From Anaerolineae bacterium (GTDB lineage Bacteria; Chloroflexota; Anaerolineae; Aggregatilineales; Phototrophicaceae): DNA of 59,351 nt. The DNA lies in NCBI GenBank assembly GCA_022842885.1, contig JALHOR010000007.1:1-59351 (forward strand), given 5' to 3'. Made by a program: the position numbers and the translations under genes. Shown here piece by piece: positions 15,873 through 23,513 of the stretch. Numbering within the stretch: the first letter of the stretch is position 1; every line of letters begins with the position of its first letter. The notes beneath the pieces were generated by a model. That model saw only the letters and a list, made by a program, of their open reading frames with translations. It did not search any database and had not been told where the DNA came from.

Positions 15873-16676
15873 TCAATAATTCTGGATAAACAATTCTTGC
15901 CCTTTTTCCGCTTTTCCCTGCTTATAGTTGTTCATACCGTATTGCAATTGCCATTCGGTGATATGAGCAAAAGCGAATAATTCACGGATGATAGGCGAAT
16001 CATCATAGGTCATCAGCCAGCGATGTGAGCATCGCTGTAGTTCATTGGCAAAGCGTTCATGGTCAAATCCCGTGTGGAGTAAACCGCGTGTACCATACAA
16101 GCGCGATTGTGTGGCTGACCAATAAGGCGGGTCAAGAAATAAAAATACATTCTCGCCCGGCGCATGAATGACCTCAGCATAATCCCCATGGGTAATTTTT
16201 ACCGTGCTTAAATAATAACCGACATCTCGCAACCGTTGAATCGAAGAAGCAGTAAACCGCTTCTCAAACGATGCTTGCGAGAACCCTCCTGAATCGGCTG
16301 TACCTGAGAAAGTAATGCGATTCATGACGAAAAAACGCACTGCTCGGTCAAAATCGGTCTGTATATTTTTTTCGTCTTTTAGCAGTGCATACAAACTTTT
16401 GCCATCCATATAATGGTCTTTGAAAGCGGCAGCACAATCTGCCAAGCGTGTTACATCTTCGCGGGCATAATGCCAGAAACAATACAAATCCAAGTTGAGG
16501 TCGTTAATCCAATATTGTGAAATACGCTTTTGGAATAATTTTTTAACTGCCAAAAATACCGAACCACCGCCAACAAATGGTTCTCGAAATTCAGTGATAT
16601 GTGCCGGAATCCGTTTCAAAATTTGCTCAACCGCCCGCGATTTACCACCGGGGTAACGCAAAGGACTCAGGCTCAT
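15873..16676 (-). CDS. DNA adenine N6-methyltransferase (D12 class)
   Basis: This 267-residue protein is a Dam-like D12 methyltransferase that moves a methyl group from AdoMet to N6 of adenine in DNA. LRYPGGKSRAVEQIL opens the protein, motif I is FREPFVGGGSVFLAV, and the catalytic motif IV is FLFLDPPYWS near residue 180. Its start overlaps the end of the upstream gene by four bases (ATGA), so the two are co-translated. That neighbour looks like an endonuclease, making this the protective half of a restriction-modification system. The recognition sequence cannot be read from the protein. Confidence 0.93.
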   Translation of the reverse strand: MSLSPLRYPGGKSRAVEQILKRIPAHITEFREPFVGGGSVFLAVKKLFQKRISQYWINDLNLDLYCFWHYAREDVTRLADCAAAFKDHYMDGKSLYALLKDEKNIQTDFDRAVRFFVMNRITFSGTADSGGFSQASFEKRFTASSIQRLRDVGYYLSTVKITHGDYAEVIHAPGENVFLFLDPPYWSATQSRLYGTRGLLHTGFDHERFANELQRCSHRWLMTYDDSPIIRELFAFAHITEWQLQYGMNNYKQGKAEKGQELFIQNY

Positions 16677-17797
16677 GAATAGCTACCTATAACAATACTC
16701 AAACTCGGGTTTTGTATAGCTTCATTATTCAAAGCATCAACTAATTGTCTTTTGGATGATGTTAAACTATTTAGATGACAAAAATCATCAATGCTGTCTG
16801 GTGTGTTTGGCAGTGTGAGATGACCCTCCACAGTACCGGTTATCTTCAAACGAGTTTGAAAGTTGACCCGATGGTTATTCAGATATAGTTCATCTATATT
16901 TGCAAAGAGAATCAATTTAAATAACCCATCTTGAACATCATTGATAGAAGGGAGTTTATCACGAGTGCTATTTTTTGCTTCTTGAATCAGGATTGTTTCG
17001 TCTTCATAAAGAATTTCATCTGCCGTCAAATGATATTCACCCCCTAGCATATTGGTCATCGAAAAATATGCCTTTTGCCCTTCCACTAAATATTCTCGTG
17101 CGTGGGTGGTTTGCATCTCGCGTTGTGCCGCCGAAAACGAACTTGCTAGAGTTAAGACCTTGAAAGTTTGTAGATCAAACCGCCCTGCTTGGCGAAAATC
17201 CTCTAACACCTTCAAATGGTCATCAAAATTATGCATCCGAATAGCATAGGTGGTGCTAATCTTCCGATAACGATCTACAGCACGAGTATAAATCGTTTCA
17301 AAATCGCGCTCAAAATGCATAACATTCCAATGCAATGCGGATTGTTGATACTCATGAATCTCACGAATTTTTTCACGAATGTAATCAGGGTCGAATTGTT
17401 GGGCGGTCACTGCATCAGCCCGATTGCGATGTGGTTTGGCAGTATCATACCATGCTAGGATAATGTAAATATTGGATAGATTCATCCATGATAACGTAAT
17501 AAAATTAATTCGATCATTATTCATTGTACTCGCCCCTTCATCTTTGATGACTGGGATAATGGTGATTTTCTTCGGTAGGTGATAGGTGGTGTAGATACGG
17601 GCAAACGGAAAAGATCGGGTGCGTTTGGGCGATACCCATTTGGAATACCCAACAGCACTGCCATCTTCATCTAAATCAATCACGCCAGATGCCGATGCCG
17701 CGTTGATGTCGAAATGAGGCAAAGCATAATGCCGAAGCGGTTTTAGGCGAACTTGGGGATTATAAATAACATTGCGGATAACCCCACGAAAATTCAT
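16673..17797 (-). CDS. Probable type II restriction endonuclease (PD-(D/E)xK-like)
   Basis: I start it at ATG 17797, five bases after CAGAGGA, giving 374 residues. The upstream extension has no binding site. The region YHLTADEILYEDETILIQEAKNS (positions about 16960-17040) fits a PD-(D/E)xK nuclease core: an acidic residue, a short gap, then a strand ending in E-x-K. The rest is alpha/beta without recognised domains. Its overlap with a D12 methyltransferase makes a restriction role the natural inference. The gene is markedly AT-rich compared with its surroundings, as is usual for transferred restriction systems. No control (C) protein or Vsr gene is adjacent. Confidence 0.6.
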   Translation of the reverse strand: MNFRGVIRNVIYNPQVRLKPLRHYALPHFDINAASASGVIDLDEDGSAVGYSKWVSPKRTRSFPFARIYTTYHLPKKITIIPVIKDEGASTMNNDRINFITLSWMNLSNIYIILAWYDTAKPHRNRADAVTAQQFDPDYIREKIREIHEYQQSALHWNVMHFERDFETIYTRAVDRYRKISTTYAIRMHNFDDHLKVLEDFRQAGRFDLQTFKVLTLASSFSAAQREMQTTHAREYLVEGQKAYFSMTNMLGGEYHLTADEILYEDETILIQEAKNSTRDKLPSINDVQDGLFKLILFANIDELYLNNHRVNFQTRLKITGTVEGHLTLPNTPDSIDDFCHLNSLTSSKRQLVDALNNEAIQNPSLSIVIGSYS

Positions 17798-17855
17798 ATT
17801 TTCCTCTGGCAATGATTTGATATGTTTTATAGTTCTACAAACCAGCGATAAAATA

Positions 17856-17948
17856 TTATCCCAGTTCTTCTTCAGCCGGGAATAAATCGCGCACAGGCAC
17901 ACTAAATTCTGTCAGCACATACCAATCGTGGGCGATTTCTATCAACAC
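17856..17948 (-). pseudogene. Short coding-like remnant upstream of the endonuclease
   Basis: From GTG 17948 the minus strand encodes 30 residues (LIEIAHDWYVLTEFSVPVRD, then LFPAEEELG) to TAA at 17856. The composition is protein-like but it is too short for a domain and is in a different frame from the 146-residue gene before it. It may be the end of a lost gene or a real small peptide. Confidence 0.25.
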
Positions 17949-17964
17949 AGCGGATTAGCGAAAC

Positions 17965-18405
17965 CTAATTCTCTGTATATTGCCACAAGCGGTCAGAGAA
18001 GCGCAAAATATCATATTCTAGCGTTTCCGGTGTCAGTTCCAGCAGTGCCAGCGTATCATAAATATTGATGATAAATAGGCGCTGATACAGCGGTACAAAT
18101 TGGCGATATTGCAGGGCGAATTGTGGCATCCCCACGGTATCTTCCAGATAGAGGCAGCGCCGTTCAAAATTGACCCAACCCCGCACCATTAATTCGCGGT
18201 TATACCACGCCAGATAAGTGGTTTGCTGGATGGCATACAGGCGAATTTCGATTTGCGTTTTCATCCCCAACAGCCATTGGAGAATTTGCAACCGATCCAA
18301 TTCAAAATCAGGCGGGGTATCATCCCCCGGCAACGTAGGCGTAATCATGTAAATAGCATGACGCATCATGGGTAGGTGGCTCATTGGCATCAATAATTGG
18401 AACAC
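17965..18405 (-). CDS. Hypothetical protein
   Basis: The longest frame starts at GTG 18405 and gives 146 residues, but several in-frame ATGs within the first twenty codons are equally possible and none has a clear binding site. The protein is rich in aromatic residues and Leu (LQILQWLLGMKTQIEIRLY, YLAWYNRELMVRGWVNFERR, FALQYRQFVPLYQRLF) and looks helical and soluble. No motif is recognised. It lies upstream of the restriction-modification pair on the same strand, separated by a remnant, and could belong to the same transferred segment. Confidence 0.5.
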   Translation of the reverse strand: MFQLLMPMSHLPMMRHAIYMITPTLPGDDTPPDFELDRLQILQWLLGMKTQIEIRLYAIQQTTYLAWYNRELMVRGWVNFERRCLYLEDTVGMPQFALQYRQFVPLYQRLFIINIYDTLALLELTPETLEYDILRFSDRLWQYTEN

Positions 18406-18560
18406 ATCAACTCAAACAACTCAACTTTCTCACAGCGCACTCATGCTGAGTTCATGCCATCTTTAGCGAGTGAGGTTATCGTTTAATCATACGCTAGATT
18501 AACTAAGCGTTACAGGCAAATTGTGGTCTACAGACTGACATATTTAGCCCTTCCCTCCAG

Positions 18561-18604
18561 AACCGCCTACGATGCCCCCCCTCATCGTAGGCGGTTTCTA
18601 TTTT
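18561..18604 (+). terminator. Strong intrinsic terminator with no gene upstream of it
   Basis: AACCGCCTACGATG (18561-18574) pairs perfectly with CATCGTAGGCGGTT (18583-18596) around a C-rich loop, followed by TCTATTTT. It reads on the plus strand, where no coding region precedes it: the genes on either side are divergent. It may end a short untranslated RNA from 18406-18560 or attenuate the transcript of the M20 gene. Confidence 0.65.
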
Positions 18605-18681
18605 CAGCATGAAATCATTACCACATTCTTTTACAATAGCCCCGATAGCTTAAAATAAATTCACCATTTAAAGGATTTCAC

Positions 18682-20061
18682 ATGACCGATACGATACAAG
18701 CCGCGATTCAGTATGCTCACCATCATAAAGAGGAGAGCATCGAAGGCTTCATGAAATTACTTTCTTTTGCCTCCATCAGTGCTGACCCTGCCTATAAAAA
18801 AGATGTGCGTGCGTGCGCCGAATGGATTGTGGCAGAACTCAAGCGCATTGGGTTTGAAAACTGCCAAGTGATTAACACGGATGGTCATCCGGTGGTCTAT
18901 GCGGATTGGTTGCACGCTGGCGACGATAAACCTACCGTGCTGGTCTATGACCATTATGATGTGCAACCCGTAGACCCGCTGCCCTTATGGAATTCTGAGC
19001 CGTTTACAGCAGAAATCCGGGAAGGCAAACTCTATGCTCGTGGTGCAACCGATAATAAAGCCGGCGTGTGGGGCAACCTAAAAGTGTTTGAAGCAATGCT
19101 GGCAGCCAATGGCACACTGCCATTGAACATCAAATTTTTTATTGAAGGCGAAGAAGAATCGGGTTCGCCCAGCATGGAACCGTTTGTCGCCGCCCACAAA
19201 GACCTGCTCAAAGCCGATGTGCTGCTGAATTGTGATGGCGGCTATGACCCCAAAAATCCCGAAATTTATTATGCGGGGCGCGGCATTATCAGCGCCGAAG
19301 TCAAAGTCACAGGACCCAAAGCCGATTTGCACTCTGGGCAATATGGCGGCGTGGTGCAAAATCCGCTGCATGTGGCGGGCAAAATTATTGGCTCGTTCCA
19401 TGATGCTGCTGGGCGCGTGCAGATTCCCGGTTATCATGACGCGGTTGCCAGCGTAGATGCCGCTGAACAGGAACGCATTCAAGCTGGATGGCAAGCAGAA
19501 AAAATGAAGACCGAAGCGGGCGTCGAACTCTCATGGGGCAGCACAATTGCCTCTGATGCAGAACGCGCTACGGTGTATCCCACATTGGATATTAACGGCA
19601 TTTGGGGCGGCTATCAGGGACCCGGTTCTAAGACGATTATCCCGGCAGAAGCGAGCTTCAAAGTCACAATGCGGCTCGTCCCTCACCAGAATCCGCACGA
19701 AATCGCGCAAGCGTTCAAAAAATATGTCGAAAGTTTTGCGACGGAGACGGTCAAAGTCACGGTCAAAATTGGCGAAGAAGCCTATCCGTTTGCTATGGAT
19801 ACGGACAGCATCTACATGGACGCCGTGCAGCAAGCTCTCGAAAGCACATTGGGTAAACGCGCGAAACTGGTACGGGCGGGTGGCTCTATCCCGATTTTGG
19901 GCATGTTTAATCGTCTCATTGGTGTCCCCATGACGGGTTTCGGCTATGGCGAAGGCGAAAATATTCATTCGCCCAACGAATATGTGGTGATTGATACCTT
20001 CTTTGATGCGCTAGAAGCCGGTATTCGTTTGTATCACAATTTGGCAGAAACGAAAAAATAA
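18682..20061 (+). CDS. M20-family metallopeptidase (dipeptidase)
   Basis: This 459-residue cytosolic dizinc peptidase belongs to the M20 dipeptidases (carnosinase-like). The metal and catalytic motifs are VYDHYDVQP (the family usually has GHYDVQP; here Asp replaces Gly), GATDNKAG with the bridging Asp, and IEGEEESGSPS with the catalytic base. The lid domain occupies about residues 215-360 and the final His is in GENIHSPNEY. It would release amino acids from dipeptides. AAAGGATTTCAC precedes the ATG. The gene is monocistronic, with a hairpin (20073-20100) just after its stop. Confidence 0.93.
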   Translation: MTDTIQAAIQYAHHHKEESIEGFMKLLSFASISADPAYKKDVRACAEWIVAELKRIGFENCQVINTDGHPVVYADWLHAGDDKPTVLVYDHYDVQPVDPLPLWNSEPFTAEIREGKLYARGATDNKAGVWGNLKVFEAMLAANGTLPLNIKFFIEGEEESGSPSMEPFVAAHKDLLKADVLLNCDGGYDPKNPEIYYAGRGIISAEVKVTGPKADLHSGQYGGVVQNPLHVAGKIIGSFHDAAGRVQIPGYHDAVASVDAAEQERIQAGWQAEKMKTEAGVELSWGSTIASDAERATVYPTLDINGIWGGYQGPGSKTIIPAEASFKVTMRLVPHQNPHEIAQAFKKYVESFATETVKVTVKIGEEAYPFAMDTDSIYMDAVQQALESTLGKRAKLVRAGGSIPILGMFNRLIGVPMTGFGYGEGENIHSPNEYVVIDTFFDALEAGIRLYHNLAETKK

Positions 20062-20072
20062 TTGCTTAAGTG

Positions 20073-20100
20073 GGAACATGACTTGAAAAAGTTATGTTCC
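20073..20100 (+). terminator. Terminator-like hairpin after the M20 gene
   Basis: GGAACATGACTT (20073-20084) pairs with AAGTTATGTTCC (20089-20100), one pair being a wobble, with loop GAAA. It has only a weak T-containing tail (TCATAAAA). It lies eleven bases after the stop codon, which is the right place for a transcript end. Confidence 0.45.
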
Positions 20101-20201
20101 TCATAAAACAACTTCAACATTTTACAAAATTTTTAATGTGATTTATTGCGAAATGGATTAAGATAGGGGTCATTACATCATCATCTGCTGGGATTCTCCA
20201 C

Positions 20202-20609
20202 ATGGGCGTGACCATTTCTTGGTACGAAAATCTTCCTGATGTCGTTTATTATGAATTTGTAACCCCGTGGACATGGAAAGACTATGAAGCGGCATTTAAA
20301 CATGAATTGGCGCTGGCGGCACAAATATCAGGCAGCGGCTACCATGTCATTGCCGATTTGAGCAAAGGCATCCCTATCCCGCGCAGTGCTGGTTTCACTG
20401 TCTTGATTCAGACTATCCAACAATCACCGCCCACATTTAAAGCCGCTACCATTATTGGAAAATCAACGTTGTTAAATATGATGTTGATTTTGTTGAACCA
20501 AATTTACCCGGCAGCGCGTGACCAAATTATCATTGTTCCCACTGTCGAAGATGCCCATACGTGGATTATCGAAGCGCGTCAGCGCGACCAACTCACCACT
20601 GACAGTTAA
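20202..20609 (+). CDS. Small alpha/beta protein, possibly STAS/SpoIIAA-like
   Basis: The 135-residue protein reads as alternating strands and helices: ISWYENLPDVVYYEFVTPW, a helix DYEAAFKHELALAAQ, the strand YHVIADLSKG, then FKAATIIGKS and DQIIIVPTVEDAHTWI. This order and the central VIADLS strand recall STAS/SpoIIAA-like domains, which bind partners or lipids. The similarity is weak and by eye only. There is no signal peptide or membrane segment. It stands alone before a TetR gene and is followed by an AT-rich spacer. Confidence 0.6.
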   Translation: MGVTISWYENLPDVVYYEFVTPWTWKDYEAAFKHELALAAQISGSGYHVIADLSKGIPIPRSAGFTVLIQTIQQSPPTFKAATIIGKSTLLNMMLILLNQIYPAARDQIIIVPTVEDAHTWIIEARQRDQLTTDS

Positions 20610-20705
20610 GCCAATCGCAAACTCGTTATGTTATAATGGATGTAATCCAGTCGAGAGCATGATGATGCACCCCAATCCTCTCATTTTTCATTAATCTTTA
20701 TTCTA

Positions 20706-20743
20706 TTGACATTGTTAATCAAACGATGTTTAATATATTTAAC
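20706..20743 (+). promoter_or_regulatory. Promoter and operator of the TetR gene
   Basis: TTGACA (20706-20711) is followed after 17 bases by TTTAAT (20729-20734). Overlapping the -10 is an imperfect palindrome GTTTAATATATTTAAC (20728-20743, arms matching 7 of 8). This is where an autorepressing TetR protein would bind, and the gene begins 30 bases downstream. Confidence 0.6.
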
Positions 20744-20773
20744 AGCGTAAATTTAATTCATGGATAGACCGCA

Positions 20774-21466
20774 ATGCCACGCCCACGCCATGCTGCCGTA
20801 TACGAAGGAATGCAGGAAAAAATCAAAGACACTGCTTGGGAACTGATGACCGAAGTAGGGGCGGCTGGACTCTCTATGCGTGAACTTGGGCGGCGCATGG
20901 GGATGAGCGCCCCGGCATTGTATAACTATTATGCCAATCAGGATGATTTGCTCACGGCGCTGCTGTTGGATGCGTTTAACAACTTGGCAGACACGATGGA
21001 AGCGGCACAGCAATCGGCGCAAGCTGCGTCTTGTTATCAGCAGTTTATGACGGTGGCTCAAGCCTATCGGCAGTGGGCAATCACCCATCGCACCAAATAT
21101 TATCTCATTTATGGCACGCCTATCATGGGGTATACCGCACCGCGTGACTTGACTGTTCCGGCGGCAGTACGTATTTTTGTGGTGTTGACGGGTTGTATCG
21201 AACAAGCCATCCAAAACGGGGAATTAACCCCTTCGCCGTTTTACGAAACTGTTCCTCCCAAACAAGTGCCAATCCTGCACGCACTCATTACCGAAAATCA
21301 CTATCCAGTTTCAACATTGGCTGTTTTTCTGGGATTCAAATGTTGGTATCACTTATACGGTCTGACGATGCCCGATTTGCTCCATCATCTGATACCTCTC
21401 GACACCGAAGTTTTTTTTCGTACAGAAATAGAAACAATGTGCAAAGTCATCGGGTTTAAAACCTAA
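20774..21466 (+). CDS. TetR/AcrR-family transcriptional regulator
   Basis: The 230-residue protein has the TetR N-terminal HTH at residues 12-58 (IKDTAWELMTEVGAAGLSMR, ELGRRMGMSAPALYNYYANQ with the recognition helix ALYNYY, DDLLTALLLDAF). The helical C-terminal ligand domain resembles the WHG-type group, including FKCWYHLYGLTMPDLLHHL near the end. Such regulators repress their own gene and often a neighbour until a small molecule binds. The neighbour on the same strand is an SDR gene at 21730, a possible target. The effector is unknown. Confidence 0.9.
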   Translation: MPRPRHAAVYEGMQEKIKDTAWELMTEVGAAGLSMRELGRRMGMSAPALYNYYANQDDLLTALLLDAFNNLADTMEAAQQSAQAASCYQQFMTVAQAYRQWAITHRTKYYLIYGTPIMGYTAPRDLTVPAAVRIFVVLTGCIEQAIQNGELTPSPFYETVPPKQVPILHALITENHYPVSTLAVFLGFKCWYHLYGLTMPDLLHHLIPLDTEVFFRTEIETMCKVIGFKT

Positions 21467-21471
21467 CTGTA

Positions 21472-21546
21472 GGGGCGGGACTATGTCCCCGCCTCCCGCC
21501 TATCAATCAATTTTGGGTAAAGGAGAGTTTCTAAACCCTCTCCTAC
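21472..21546. repeat. Palindromic hairpin repeat, copy 3, plus a second inverted repeat
   Basis: GGCGGGAC (21474-21481), TAT, then GTCCCCGCC (21485-21493) forms a hairpin with one bulge, preceded by GTAGG, the family flank. Further on, AGGAGAG and CCTCTCCT (within 21521-21546) form another inverted pair. The rest of the 263-base spacer before the SDR gene has no supported feature. Confidence 0.5.
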
Positions 21547-21729
21547 AAAACAAATTTCAAATTCAGTATTCATTGCCCAAATTATAGTCGCTTGTTTAAA
21601 AATTCCTTTCCTGCCGTTCAACTTGCGGCGGATGTCTTTGATGCGCGTTGTTTTCGGCGCAAAAAATGATTTTTCAGAATGCAAATTTAATTTTTCGGAT
21701 AATCCAGCTAGCTAAACAGGAGCATCATC

Positions 21730-22701
21730 ATGACGAACACAACCAACAATCTCCAAGAATTACATGTCATTTTCGGCACGGGTCCACTCGGCAAATCGGC
21801 AGCCCGCGAATTGGTACGGCGTGGCAAACAAGTCCGTATGGTCAACCGCAGCGGCAAAGCCACCGATTTACCTGCCAGTGTTGAAGTTGTTGGCGGCGAT
21901 GCTTATGACGCCAATTTCACGCGCAAAATCACGCAAGGCGCCGCCACCATCTACCAATGCGCCCAACCGGAATATCACGAATGGCAGCAAAAATTCCCGC
22001 CGCTGCAAGCCGCCATCATGGAAGGCGCAATCGCCAATCAAGCAAAATTCATTGTGGGCGATAATTTGTATTTGTATGGCGCACCCAATGGTAAACCCCT
22101 CACCGAAAATAGCCCCGTTAATCCGATTTCCCGTAAGGGCAAGGTGCGGGCGCAGATGGCGCAAACCGTTATGGATGCCCATGCAAAAGGCACAATTCGG
22201 GCGGCAATTGGGCGGGCTTCCACATTTTTCGGTCCAGAATATCCGCTGTCGGGCGAATTTGTCTTTTATCCAATGTTAGCGGGCAAAAAAGCCACGATGT
22301 ACGGCAGCATGACTGTTCCGCATAGCTACAGTTATGTGGTGGATTATGGCACGGGCTTGGCGGTGCTTGGCACAGATGACCGGTCATTGGGGCAAGCATG
22401 GATTACGCCCGTGCTGCCTGCAATGACCCAGCAAGATTTGTTGCGCCTCATACAAAAAGAAATCGGCAAATCCGGCGAACCGGGCGCACAAGTTGCCAAC
22501 CGCTTGATGATGTCGTTTTTTGGCTTATTCAGTCCGGGCGCACGCGAAACCACTGAAATGATGTACGAATTTGAGAAGCCGTATATCGTGGACAGCAGCA
22601 AATTTGAAACGACCTTCGGCATAAAAGCCACGCCCGTAGAACAAGCTATCCGGGAAAGTATCGCGTGGTTTAAAGCACATCCAGAAACAGCGCATAAATA
22701 A
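21730..22701 (+). CDS. NAD(P)-dependent oxidoreductase of the extended SDR family
   Basis: This 323-residue protein has a Rossmann start, VIFGTGPLGKSAARELVRRG, with GTGPLG as the dinucleotide loop, followed by VRMVNRSGKA, which favours NADP because of the Arg after the second strand. The middle has FIVGDNLYLYGAPNGKPLTE where the active Tyr sits in the family. The C-terminal part carries SYSYVVDYGTGLAVL and FEKPYIVDSSKFE. It resembles NAD-dependent epimerases and NmrA-like proteins, and the substrate is unknown. CAGGAG precedes the ATG. It may be under the TetR regulator upstream, 260 bases away. Confidence 0.85.
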   Translation: MTNTTNNLQELHVIFGTGPLGKSAARELVRRGKQVRMVNRSGKATDLPASVEVVGGDAYDANFTRKITQGAATIYQCAQPEYHEWQQKFPPLQAAIMEGAIANQAKFIVGDNLYLYGAPNGKPLTENSPVNPISRKGKVRAQMAQTVMDAHAKGTIRAAIGRASTFFGPEYPLSGEFVFYPMLAGKKATMYGSMTVPHSYSYVVDYGTGLAVLGTDDRSLGQAWITPVLPAMTQQDLLRLIQKEIGKSGEPGAQVANRLMMSFFGLFSPGARETTEMMYEFEKPYIVDSSKFETTFGIKATPVEQAIRESIAWFKAHPETAHK

Positions 22702-22740
22702 TCATGATGGCTCATGTCTAGATTGCGTGAAAAGCATATT

Positions 22741-22797
22741 GTAGGGTCGAGGCATGCCTCGACCCTACGGAAAATCATTCGTTTTGAACTTGAGCGA
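22741..22797 (-). repeat. Palindromic hairpin repeat, copy 4, with conserved box
   Basis: A perfect 28-bp palindrome occupies 22741-22768 (arms GTAGGGTCGAGGCA). On the minus strand the box TTCAAAACGAATGATTTTCC precedes it, matching 2226-2246. Compared with that copy, one C-G base pair has been gained or lost on both arms together, so pairing is preserved. Confidence 0.75.
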
Positions 22798-22917
22798 TTA
22801 TGTTAGTGTGCGAATCATCCACCCGATTCGCCCTATGTTTTTCCCCCAATCTCCCCCGCTTCAAATTTTGCTGGCTTATGGTCTATAATGATGCTAACCA
22901 TTCATGGGATAAATCAC

Positions 22918-23085
22918 ATGCAGGTCTACGAAAAACTTTATACCATCGAAGATTTTGAATACTTGTTACACCAACCGGAAAATCGTGACCGTTTGCTGGA
23001 ATTGATTCATGGAAGGGTACACGAAAAAGTGCCATTTGCGCTGGAAAAACTTTATCCACCGTCGCAAAACTCTGATAACGAATAG
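22918..23085 (+). pseudogene. Truncated Uma2-family N-terminal fragment
   Basis: From ATG 22918 (GGGAT upstream) 55 residues are encoded. MQVYEKLYTIEDFEYLL and NRDRLLELIHGRVHEK match the beginning of Uma2 (DUF820) proteins, which are about 180-200 residues long and have a PD-(D/E)xK-like fold. The catalytic region is absent, and the frame ends after LYPPSQNSDNE. It is probably a deletion remnant, although a short functional product cannot be excluded. The next gene follows after 11 bases. Confidence 0.5.
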
Positions 23086-23096
23086 TGCTGAACCCT

Positions 23097-23426
23097 ATGA
23101 CAACGCCTACCCCTACACCCCAAGTAATTCCTGCCAAAGAAGCCCGTCAACGGATTCAAGCCGCTATTATTGAACGCTTAGGCGAACAGTGGGATAGCCC
23201 AACGGATGGATGGTTGGTCGTCCACGATACGGCGTATCTTGTGCGCCTGAATCGGGGTGATGTGAATCTCGATTTTCAATGTGATTTGTTAGGCGAAGTC
23301 GGCGTGACCGAATTAGAAGTGAATCCGCTGCAAACCAGCGGCAGATTCATCGCCATCGCTGTGTTGGCAGCATCGCTCTTTTTGGCATTCGTGATAGCCC
23401 AGATTGCGGGCGTCTTTAACGCCTAA
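23097..23426 (+). CDS. Small tail-anchored membrane protein
   Basis: The ATG at 23097 gives 109 residues; a GTG at 23085 is also possible. A soluble region (VIPAKEARQRIQAAIIERLG, then WDSPTDGWLVVHDTAYLVRL and VNLDFQCDLLGEVGVTELEV) precedes one C-terminal membrane helix (FIAIAVLAASLFLAFVIAQI), so the protein should face the cytosol with its tail in the membrane. No family is recognised. It directly follows the Uma2 fragment and converges with the SppA gene. Confidence 0.65.
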   Translation: MTTPTPTPQVIPAKEARQRIQAAIIERLGEQWDSPTDGWLVVHDTAYLVRLNRGDVNLDFQCDLLGEVGVTELEVNPLQTSGRFIAIAVLAASLFLAFVIAQIAGVFNA

Positions 23427-23513
23427 ATTGAATAAACACATCCTCGCTGAAATCTTAGGAAGCAAACAGCGGCATGATACCGCTGTTTGGATGACTCGGT
23501 CGGTGTTAAAACA

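Noticed and set aside
21481..21684. 67-codon frame in the spacer after the TetR gene
   Set aside because: Much of it overlies the hairpin and a second inverted repeat, and it has no binding site; it reads like translated repeat.
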